This document shows positions 57,550-64,000 of a stretch of 64,000 nucleotides of DNA, piece by piece. A model generated the notes under the pieces. The model was given only the letters and a program-made list of their open reading frames with translations. It searched no databases and was not told the DNA's origin. The DNA is taken from the NCBI RefSeq assembly GCF_002127965.1, contig NZ_CP018787.1, positions 124,001 to 188,000 of the forward strand, in the 5' to 3' direction. Numbering within the stretch: the first letter of the stretch is position 1; each line of letters starts with the position of its first letter. Origin of the DNA: Oxalobacter formigenes. GTDB lineage: Bacteria; Pseudomonadota; Gammaproteobacteria; Burkholderiales; Burkholderiaceae_D. The translations under genes were made by a program, and so were the position numbers.

Positions 57550-58146
57550 ATGTCAGCATCCCGAACAGCAGAAATCGTCCGGAATACGAATGAAACGAAA
57601 ATCAGGGTCGTTATCAATCTGGACGGCTCCGGCCGGCAAAAACTCGCGACCGGCATCCCATTTCTCGATCACATGCTGGACCAGATCGCCAGACATGGTC
57701 TGATCGACCTCGAAGTCGAGGCTGATGGCGATTTGCAGATCGACGCCCATCACACGGTTGAGGATATCGGTATCGCCATCGGACAGGCTTTGGCACAGGC
57801 CATCGGCAACAAGAGCGGTATCCGCCGTTACGGCCATGCTTACGTTCCGCTTGATGAATCCCTGTCCAGAGTCGTGATCGATTTCTCGGGACGCCCTTAT
57901 CTGGAATTTCAAGTTCCATTTGTGCGTGCCACGTCCGGCACGTTCGATCTGGATCTGGTTCGTGAATTTTTTCAGGGACTCGTCAATCACGCAAAAATAT
58001 CGCTGCATATCGACAATCTCCGTGGCGAAAACGCGCATCACCAGTGTGAAACCGTTTTCAAGGCATTCGGTCGCGCATTGCGTATGGCAGCCGAGCAGGA
58101 CCCGAGAGCGGCCGGTACGATTCCGTCCACAAAAGGAACACTGTAA
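57550..58146 (+). CDS. hisB: HisB, imidazoleglycerol-phosphate dehydratase
   Basis: 198 residues from ATG 57550; an earlier in-frame GTG would start within hisC. Monofunctional dehydratase: no histidinol-phosphatase domain is fused as in E. coli, so that activity must come from another gene. The metal-binding motifs [24 protein letters not shown] and NAHHQCE-type [18 protein letters not shown] are intact. Confidence 0.96.
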   Translation: MSASRTAEIVRNTNETKIRVVINLDGSGRQKLATGIPFLDHMLDQIARHGLIDLEVEADGDLQIDAHHTVEDIGIAIGQALAQAIGNKSGIRRYGHAYVPLDESLSRVVIDFSGRPYLEFQVPFVRATSGTFDLDLVREFFQGLVNHAKISLHIDNLRGENAHHQCETVFKAFGRALRMAAEQDPRAAGTIPSTKGTL

Positions 58147-58194
58147 CCGGCCCCCGGAATGTGCTCAACGCTTGAATTCTGATTATTTATCCAT

Positions 58195-58833
58195 ATGAAA
58201 AAAATAGTTGTTGTCGATTACGGTATGGGTAATCTCCGTTCGGTGGCCCAGGCACTCCGTGCCGTTGCGCCCGAAGCCGAGGTTCTCATATCCGGCGAGA
58301 TAGCCGACCTGAAACAGGCGGAACGTATCGTGTTGCCCGGTCAGGGCGCGATGCCGGACTGCATGAAGTCACTGGAAGAATCCGGCCTGAAAGATGCGCT
58401 GATGGAAAGCGCTCGCAGCAAACCGATATTCGGCGTCTGCGTCGGTGAACAGATGCTTTTTGACTGGAGCGAGGAAGGCGATACCAAAGGACTGGGCCTG
58501 TTGCCCGGCAAGGTCATCCGTTTTCAGCTCGACAGCCAGCGTCAGGAAGATGGATCGCGCTACAAGGTACCCCAGATGGGATGGAATCAGGTTCGTCAAA
58601 ATCAGCCTCACCCCTTATGGAACGGTATTGCCGACAAGAGTTTCTTTTATTTCGTCCACAGTTTTTACGCCGTTCCGGAACATGCCAGACATATGGTCGG
58701 CGAAACGGAATATGGCACGCCATTTTGTAGCGCCATCGCATGCGACAATATTTTCGCAACACAATTCCATCCGGAAAAAAGTGCAGATGTCGGTTTGCAA
58801 CTGTACAAAAATTTCATACACTGGAATCCCTGA
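58195..58833 (+). CDS. hisH: HisH, glutaminase subunit of IGP synthase
   Basis: 212 residues. Class I glutamine amidotransferase that hands ammonia to HisF. The oxyanion strand [12 protein letters not shown], the nucleophile Cys in [10 protein letters not shown] (about 80), and the catalytic His/Glu in TQFHPEKS are present. Confidence 0.95.
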   Translation: MKKIVVVDYGMGNLRSVAQALRAVAPEAEVLISGEIADLKQAERIVLPGQGAMPDCMKSLEESGLKDALMESARSKPIFGVCVGEQMLFDWSEEGDTKGLGLLPGKVIRFQLDSQRQEDGSRYKVPQMGWNQVRQNQPHPLWNGIADKSFFYFVHSFYAVPEHARHMVGETEYGTPFCSAIACDNIFATQFHPEKSADVGLQLYKNFIHWNP

Positions 58834-58875
58834 CAATATTATCAACCCCTAACCTCAATTGATTTTCGTTTAATC

Positions 58876-59643
58876 ATGTTGCTTATTCCCGCTATTGATT
58901 TGAAAGATGGTTCCTGCGTCCGCCTGAAACAGGGCGATATGGAACAGGCCACTGTATTTTCGGAAGATCCGGCTGAAATGGCATTGCACTGGCTTGAACA
59001 GGGCGCAAGACGGCTTCATTTGGTTGACCTGAACGGCGCTTTCGCAGGCAAGCCTGTCAATGAGTCTGCCGTCAAAAACATTCTTCAGGTAGTGCAGGAT
59101 TTTGCGGAAGATAACGATCTGGACGAAATCCCCGTGCAGCTGGGTGGTGGCATTCGCGATCTCGACACCATTGAACGTTATCTTGACCACGGTCTGTCTT
59201 ACATCATCATCGGAACGGCAGCCGTCAAGAATCCGGGGTTTTTGCAGGATGCCTGCAGCGTCTTTCCGGGTCAGATCATCGTCGGGCTGGATGCAAAAGA
59301 CGGCAAGGTCGCCACGGACGGCTGGAGCAAACTCTCCAGACACGATGTGGTCGAACTGGCCAAAAAATATGAAAGTTTCGGTGTTGAATCCATCATTTAT
59401 ACCGATATCGGACGTGACGGCATGATGGGTGGCGTTAATGTCGAGGCGACCGTCAAACTGGCCCGTGCAGTAAAAGTGCCTGTCATCGCCTCTGGCGGCG
59501 TCCACAACATCAAGGACGTCGAAGCCCTTTGTGAAGTTCAGGGCGAAGGCATTGAAGGCGTGATATGCGGACGTTCCATTTACGAAGGCACCCTGAATCT
59601 GGAAGAAGCCCAAGCCAGAGCAGACGAATTGTCCGGGGACTGA
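58876..59643 (+). CDS. hisA: HisA, ProFAR isomerase
   Basis: 255 residues. (beta-alpha)8 barrel; catalytic Asp8 in [19 protein letters not shown] and the second Asp in [12 protein letters not shown]. Phosphate-binding GGGIRDL and ASGGVHNI loops are intact. Directly upstream of the paralogous hisF (28 bp). Confidence 0.96.
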   Translation: MLLIPAIDLKDGSCVRLKQGDMEQATVFSEDPAEMALHWLEQGARRLHLVDLNGAFAGKPVNESAVKNILQVVQDFAEDNDLDEIPVQLGGGIRDLDTIERYLDHGLSYIIIGTAAVKNPGFLQDACSVFPGQIIVGLDAKDGKVATDGWSKLSRHDVVELAKKYESFGVESIIYTDIGRDGMMGGVNVEATVKLARAVKVPVIASGGVHNIKDVEALCEVQGEGIEGVICGRSIYEGTLNLEEAQARADELSGD

Positions 59644-59670
59644 ATCGCCACTAACGGGATTACTGAATTT

Positions 59671-60429
59671 ATGCTTACCAAAAGAATCATCCCCTGCCTC
59701 GATGTGACCGCGGGTCGGGTCGTCAAGGGCGTCAACTTTGTCGAACTGAAAGACGCAGGCGATCCCGTTGAAATCGCCCGCCGGTACAACGATCAGGGAG
59801 CGGATGAGCTGACCTTTCTGGACATCACCGCTTCAAGCGACCAGAGGGACCTGATTTTAAATATCATCGAAGACGTTTCCTCACAGGTTTTCATCCCGCT
59901 GACCGTCGGTGGCGGTGTTCGCACTGTTGAGGATGTGAGAAGATTGTTGAATGCCGGGGCGGACAAGGTCAGCATCAATACGTCGGCCGTAACCAATCCC
60001 CAGCTCGTCGCCGATGCCTCTTCACGCTATGGATCGCAATGCATTGTCGTTGCCATCGATGCCAAACAGGTCTCGCCGGGTCGCTGGGAAATCTTCACGC
60101 ATGGCGGCCGTAACGCAACCGGTCTGGAAGTAATCGAATGGGCGAAAAAAATGGCACAGCTCGGGGCAGGCGAAATCCTGCTGACCAGCATGGACAAGGA
60201 TGGAACCAAGAGCGGATTCGATCTTGAATTGACCCGGGCCGTTTCGGATGCCGTCAACATCCCCGTTATCGCTTCCGGTGGTGTCGGCAATTTGCAGCAT
60301 CTGGCTGACGGCGTGCAGGAAGGGCACGCGGATGCCGTGCTGGCTGCCAGTATTTTCCATTATGGCGAATACACGGTTCAGCAAGCCAAAAAATTCATGT
60401 CAGAACGAAATATTCCGGTACGCTTATGA
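59671..60429 (+). CDS. hisF: HisF, cyclase subunit of IGP synthase
   Basis: 252 residues. Catalytic Asp11 in [16 protein letters not shown] and the second acid in [15 protein letters not shown]. Uses ammonia from HisH to make imidazole glycerol phosphate and AICAR. The stop overlaps hisI by four bases. Confidence 0.97.
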   Translation: MLTKRIIPCLDVTAGRVVKGVNFVELKDAGDPVEIARRYNDQGADELTFLDITASSDQRDLILNIIEDVSSQVFIPLTVGGGVRTVEDVRRLLNAGADKVSINTSAVTNPQLVADASSRYGSQCIVVAIDAKQVSPGRWEIFTHGGRNATGLEVIEWAKKMAQLGAGEILLTSMDKDGTKSGFDLELTRAVSDAVNIPVIASGGVGNLQHLADGVQEGHADAVLAASIFHYGEYTVQQAKKFMSERNIPVRL

Positions 60430-60821
60430 AAAACACAGACTGGCTCGATACCATTGAATGGAACGAACAGGGGCTGATTCCCGTCATCACTCAGGAAGCT
60501 TCTACGCGTGACGTATTGACGCTCGCCTGGATCAATCGCGAAGCGCTTGCAAAAACCGTCGAGTGTGGAGAGGCGGTGTACTGGAGCCGGTCGCGCCAGA
60601 AGCTCTGGCACAAGGGCGAGGAATCCGGACATATCCAGAAAATCGTCGATATCCGTCTCGATTGTGACAACGATGCACTGATTTATCTGGTTGAACAAAA
60701 AGGGCTGGCCTGTCATACCGGCAGGCATTCCTGCTTTTACCAGCAGCTGCAAAAATCAGACAAAGTCGAATGGAAAGCTGTCGATCCTGTATTGAAAGAC
60801 CCATCGGAAATTTATAAATGA
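60426..60821 (+). CDS. hisI: HisI, phosphoribosyl-AMP cyclohydrolase
   Basis: 131 residues. Metal-binding [13 protein letters not shown] and the zinc Cys residues in [13 protein letters not shown] are present. Monofunctional: the HisE activity is encoded separately by the next gene, which overlaps by four bases. Confidence 0.95.
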   Translation: MKNTDWLDTIEWNEQGLIPVITQEASTRDVLTLAWINREALAKTVECGEAVYWSRSRQKLWHKGEESGHIQKIVDIRLDCDNDALIYLVEQKGLACHTGRHSCFYQQLQKSDKVEWKAVDPVLKDPSEIYK

Positions 60822-61159
60822 ACGATATACTTGAACGGCTGACCGCCGTCATCGAATCCCGCAAATTATCCAATGGCGGTGATCCTGAAAAATCCTACGT
60901 CAGCAAGCTGTTCGCCAAAGGAGATGATGCCATCCTGAAAAAAGTCGGCGAGGAAGCGACCGAAACGGTTATGGCCGCCAAAGACGTCCGCAACAACATG
61001 CCCGCTTCAAAACTGGTTTATGAATGTGCCGACCTGTGGTTTCACAGTATGGTTATGCTGGCTCAATACGGTTTGACTGCCGATGACGTACTGAAGGAAC
61101 TGGCAAGACGCGAAGGCCTCTCGGGAATTGAGGAAAAAGCGTCCCGCAAGCAATCCTGA
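60818..61159 (+). CDS. hisE: HisE, phosphoribosyl-ATP pyrophosphatase
   Basis: 113 residues. MazG-like helical enzyme; [20 protein letters not shown] and [10 protein letters not shown] supply the Mg-binding Glu/Asp residues. Last his gene, four-base overlap with hisI and 35 bp before the hinT gene. Confidence 0.95.
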   Translation: MNDILERLTAVIESRKLSNGGDPEKSYVSKLFAKGDDAILKKVGEEATETVMAAKDVRNNMPASKLVYECADLWFHSMVMLAQYGLTADDVLKELARREGLSGIEEKASRKQS

Positions 61160-61194
61160 TACTGAAAACGAAAAACTTTTGAGGGGAAAAAGTC

Positions 61195-61566
61195 ATGGAT
61201 GACTGTATTTTCTGCAAGATCGTCGCTAACGACATACCATCGACCACTGTTTTTGAAAACGAGCGAATCAAGGTCTTCAAGGATATCCATCCCGCCGCTC
61301 CCGTCCATTTGCTGATCATCCCCAAAAAGCACATTCCGACTCTCTCGCATTGCGAGGACAGCGACGCCGCATTGCTTGGTGAAATGATGGCGCTGATTCC
61401 GAAACTGGCCAAAGAACAGGGAATTGCCGTGACAGGAGCAGAAGAGGGCTCGCCGGAAGGAGGGTTCCGCGTCGTCGTCAATACCGGCCCGGACGGCAAG
61501 CAGGATGTCTACCACATGCACATCCATTTGATGGGTGGTCCCCGTCCCTGGAAAATTCCCCACTAG
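61195..61566 (+). CDS. hinT: HinT-type histidine triad hydrolase
   Basis: 123 residues. HIT triad HMHIHLMGG at 107-115 with the HinT start DDCIFCKIV and RVVVNTGPDGKQDVYH. Hydrolyses purine nucleoside phosphoramidates. Its position after hisE is conserved in betaproteobacteria, where tatABC normally comes next; here a terminator and an opposed protease gene follow. GAGGGG precedes the ATG. Confidence 0.93.
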   Translation: MDDCIFCKIVANDIPSTTVFENERIKVFKDIHPAAPVHLLIIPKKHIPTLSHCEDSDAALLGEMMALIPKLAKEQGIAVTGAEEGSPEGGFRVVVNTGPDGKQDVYHMHIHLMGGPRPWKIPH

Positions 61567-61571
61567 ACATC

Positions 61572-61606
61572 AAAAAGAAAGGCATCTTCACGATGCCTTT
61601 CTTTTA
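61572..61606. terminator. Bidirectional terminator between hinT and the DegQ-type gene
   Basis: AAAGAAAGGCATC / GATGCCTTTCTTT forms a 13-bp perfect stem with a short loop and a T run, ending both the his-hinT transcript and the opposed protease gene. Confidence 0.9.
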
Positions 61607-61613
61607 TTCATCT

Positions 61614-62762
61614 TTATTCATCTGTTTCCTGCCGTTTTTTCAGTGGCCGTTTTCCAACTCCCACATTTATCTTGACTTCCTTGTTGTCCCTCAGAACGAT
61701 CATGTCCGTCTGGCTTCCGGGTTGCAACTGGGCGATCAGGTTAAACATTTCAGCCATATTCGAAATCGGCTTGTCTGCAATCGAAATCAGGATATCGCCT
61801 GGTCGGATGCCTGACTTGTCAGCGGGACCGTTCTTCAATACTGCCGCGATAATCACGCCGTCCTTTTTGGGAAGTCCCAGATTGTCAGCCAGTTCAGGCG
61901 TGATATCCCGCGGTTCGACCCCGATCCATCCACGGACGACCTGTCCCTTGCTGATAATCGCATCCATGACCATTTTGACGGTTGAGACAGGAATGGCGAA
62001 ACCAATACCCAGCGAACCACCGCTACGGGAATAAATGGCCGAATTGATACCCAGCAGATTGCCGCTGGTATCGATCAGTGCTCCCCCCGAATTACCGGGA
62101 TTGATGGCGGCATCGGTCTGGATGAAGTTTTCATAAATGTTGATACCAAGCTGGCTTCGACCAAGGGCTGAAATGATCCCCATCGTCACGGTCTGGCCAA
62201 CACCGAAAGGATTGCCGATTGCCAGAACCACATCACCCACCTTTGCCTTGTCGACGTCAGCGAAAGCAATGGCAGGCAGGTTGGGCATATCAATCTTGAT
62301 GACGGCCAGATCCGTGTCCGGATCGGTACCGACCAGCTTGGCAGGCGCCTTTCTGCCATCTTCGAATGCCACCTCGATCTGGTCTGCCGTTTCAACGACG
62401 TGATTGTTGGTCATGATATAACCGTCATGGCTCACCACGACACCGGAACCAAGGCTCATCTGTTTTTCCGTATCGCCAAACCGCTCCCCGAAAAAGCGTC
62501 TCAGGAAAGGATCGTCCAGAAGCGGGCTCTGGGGTTGCCTGACTTCCTTGGTCGTGTAAATATTGACGACCGCAGGCATCGCGCGCGAAACCGCTTCACG
62601 ATAGGATGATTGCGCAGGGACGACCTCGGAACTGGCTTTCAGATCAGGAGTCAATGCCTTGCGGTTCAGATCCAGCCAATCGGGTTTCAGTGTCGCCACA
62701 ATAAACCAGAGGGCGAGACAAACTGTTATAGTTTGGGCAAACAACAGCCAGAGACGTCGCAT
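61614..62762 (-). CDS. DegQ/DegS/AlgW-type periplasmic serine protease
   Basis: 382 residues. One N-terminal membrane anchor (LLFAQTITVCLALWFIVATL), trypsin-like domain with the triad His121 (TNNHVV), Asp151 (DTDLAVIK) and Ser225 (GNSGGALI), and a single PDZ domain (about 285-370, GNPA-like VLKNGPADKSGIRPGDILIS). One anchored PDZ resembles DegS/AlgW, which cut anti-sigma factor RseA, rather than DegP with two PDZ domains. The ATG is 1 bp from the divergent nif3 start and no ribosome binding site is seen. Confidence 0.9.
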   Translation of the reverse strand: MRRLWLLFAQTITVCLALWFIVATLKPDWLDLNRKALTPDLKASSEVVPAQSSYREAVSRAMPAVVNIYTTKEVRQPQSPLLDDPFLRRFFGERFGDTEKQMSLGSGVVVSHDGYIMTNNHVVETADQIEVAFEDGRKAPAKLVGTDPDTDLAVIKIDMPNLPAIAFADVDKAKVGDVVLAIGNPFGVGQTVTMGIISALGRSQLGINIYENFIQTDAAINPGNSGGALIDTSGNLLGINSAIYSRSGGSLGIGFAIPVSTVKMVMDAIISKGQVVRGWIGVEPRDITPELADNLGLPKKDGVIIAAVLKNGPADKSGIRPGDILISIADKPISNMAEMFNLIAQLQPGSQTDMIVLRDNKEVKINVGVGKRPLKKRQETDE

Positions 62763-62763
62763 A

Positions 62764-63546
62764 ATGATGAATGAAAAAAAAGTTCAAAAAACGGTAGACA
62801 GAAACGAGGTCCTTAAATTTCTGGCCGATGAATTAAAAATTTCACTTATTCGTGATTATTGTCCAAATGGCATGCAAGTGGAAGGCCAGCCCGACATTTC
62901 TTCCATAGTCAGTGGCGTAACTGCAAGTTTGGCCCTGATTGAAGCGGCCATTGACCTGCATGCCGACACGCTTCTGGTGCATCACGGTTACTTCTGGCGA
63001 AATGAAAACGAATGTATCGTCGGTCCGAAACAAAAAAGGATCAGGTTGCTTCTGCAAAACAATATCAATTTGATAGCCTACCACCTTCCGCTCGATTGCC
63101 ACCCCGAATTGGGCAATAATGTTCAACTCGCAAAGGTTCTGGACTTCAGGCCAACCGGACGGTTCGGGGAAAACGATCTCGGATGGCTCGGTCAAATGAT
63201 GAATCCGGGCATCACCACTGTCGGCGAACTGGCGGACATGATTGAAAAACGCCTGAACAGGAAACCGCTTCTGGTCGGAAATCCGCAACAGAAACTGGAA
63301 ACGATCGGATGGTGCACCGGCGCGGCACAGGACTTGCTGCCGGATGCCGCCATGAATAATGCGAGCGTATTTTTGAGCGGGGAAGTGTCCGAGAGAACCG
63401 TACACGAGGCGCGTGAATATGGCATTGCCTATCTGGCGTGTGGTCACCATGCCACGGAACGTTATGGCATCAATGCACTTGGAACCCTGCTGGCTGAACG
63501 CTTTGGCATTCACCATCAATTCGTTGAAATCGACAATCCGGTCTGA
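62764..63546 (+). CDS. Nif3-like dinuclear metal centre protein (DUF34)
   Basis: 260 residues from ATG 62764, with a second ATG immediately after. The metal ligands are in TLLVHHGYFW (two His) and the C-terminal ACGHHATERYG plus Glu; HLPLDCHPELGNNVQLAK is the family signature. Nif3 proteins form hexameric rings; proposed roles include GTP cyclohydrolase-like or metal-handling activity, none proven in bacteria generally. In relatives petABC follows; here 211 bp of non-coding DNA lead to sspA. Confidence 0.9.
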   Translation: MMNEKKVQKTVDRNEVLKFLADELKISLIRDYCPNGMQVEGQPDISSIVSGVTASLALIEAAIDLHADTLLVHHGYFWRNENECIVGPKQKRIRLLLQNNINLIAYHLPLDCHPELGNNVQLAKVLDFRPTGRFGENDLGWLGQMMNPGITTVGELADMIEKRLNRKPLLVGNPQQKLETIGWCTGAAQDLLPDAAMNNASVFLSGEVSERTVHEAREYGIAYLACGHHATERYGINALGTLLAERFGIHHQFVEIDNPV

Positions 63547-63572
63547 TTGGGCAGTCAAAAAAACGCCAAGGC

Positions 63573-63601
63573 TTTAAATGCGTGTTTCACTTCTTTATAA
63601 T
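63573..63601 (+). promoter_or_regulatory. Probable sspA promoter
   Basis: TTTAAA (63573-63578), 17 bases, then TATAAT (63596-63601). It would give a leader of about 150 bases before sspA. A match to the -35 box in four of six positions. Confidence 0.5.
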
Positions 63602-63757
63602 ACGCAGTTATTAGTCATTTTTGCGCACTGCCAATTTAGCCCTTTTTATCCGAAGATGTTTCCGGAACTGACGAACTCTTTATCCTAAAGGCTTCATTTG
63701 CACCCTTTAATGCATTCATTTACACGTTTTTTCTTCTGATTTAAAGGAACAACAACC

Positions 63758-64000
63758 ATGATGGTTCTCTATTCAGGAACAACTTGTCCTTTCTCGCAAC
63801 GTTGCCGGTTTGTCCTCTTCGAAAAGGGAATGGATTTTGAGATCAGGGATATCGACCTCTTCAACAAGCCAGAAGAAATATCGGCCATGAATCCATATGG
63901 ACAAGTCCCCATTCTGGTTGAACGGGAACTCATCCTCTATGAATCCAATATCATCAACGAATATATTGATGAACGCTTTCCTCATCCGCAGCTGATGCCT
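63758..64000 (+). CDS. sspA: SspA, stringent starvation protein A (3' end cut by window edge)
   Basis: 81 residues visible. The N-terminal glutathione-S-transferase/thioredoxin-like domain starts MMVLYSGTTCPFSQRCRFVL, with the cis-Pro segment NPYGQVPILVE and ESNIINEYIDERFPHP. SspA binds RNA polymerase and alters sigma-70 promoter use in starvation; it normally lacks GST activity. AAAGGA lies upstream of tandem ATG codons. sspB would be expected after it. The missing C-terminal domain cannot be judged. Confidence 0.88.
   Translation, partial: MMVLYSGTTCPFSQRCRFVLFEKGMDFEIRDIDLFNKPEEISAMNPYGQVPILVERELILYESNIINEYIDERFPHPQLMP

Overview
The window is a gene-dense chromosomal segment of a betaproteobacterium of the order Burkholderiales. 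Gene order is the usual betaproteobacterial one in many blocks: lolB-ispE-tRNA-Gln-prs-rplY-pth, hslVU, mlaFEDACB-yadG-yadH-murA-hisGDCBHAFIE-hinT, and degQ/nif3/sspA. Base composition looks close to 50% GC, low for the order. Genes tied to aerobic respiration are missing from places where relatives keep them: petABC between nif3 and sspA, and tatABC after hinT. A gut anaerobe such as Oxalobacter fits best. That assignment is an inference from gene order, composition and these losses; no taxonomic marker was compared.

Layout: 1-2.5 kb holds a Tim44-like protein, ubiE, a HIT protein and a YqaA-type membrane protein (minus strand). 2.6-8.7 kb holds ilvA, queF, the regulatory genes ptsN-hprK-rapZ and, opposed, mutY. 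8.8-14.8 kb holds lolB-ispE and a duplicated block, tRNA-Gln(TTG)-prs, rplY, tRNA-Gln(CTG)-prs, followed by opposed pth, a DUF2288 gene and slyX. 14.8-19.7 kb holds a Rep/UvrD helicase, hslVU behind a textbook sigma-32 promoter, and a nitroreductase. 19.8-26.0 kb holds gap, tkt, rsmE, a sugar acetyltransferase and prfC.

26.1-28.8 kb is the least conventional stretch: tmRNA (ssrA), then a 58-residue secreted basic protein, an XRE regulator, an unknown 84-residue protein and a Sel1-repeat protein. 28.9-35.4 kb holds lrgAB, an MBL-fold hydrolase, a 58-residue acidic protein, a GNAT acetyltransferase, cca and a lytic transglycosylase. 35.4-39.7 kb holds 5-FCL, waaC and the dolP-diaA-yraN / rsmI cluster. 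39.8-47.2 kb holds a flavodoxin-ferredoxin protein, a FIST-GAF-GGDEF diguanylate cyclase, kup and ettA.

47.2-53.1 kb is a complete Mla phospholipid-transport operon plus a two-gene ABC exporter. 53.1-61.6 kb carries murA, the whole histidine operon as separate monofunctional genes, and hinT. The end holds a DegQ/AlgW-type protease, a Nif3-like protein and the start of sspA.

The most unusual structural feature is the tRNA-Gln/prs duplication around rplY. The two prs copies are a patchwork of identical and diverged tracts, which points to gene conversion. The two tRNAs have become different isoacceptors. No insertion sequence, prophage or CRISPR array was seen.
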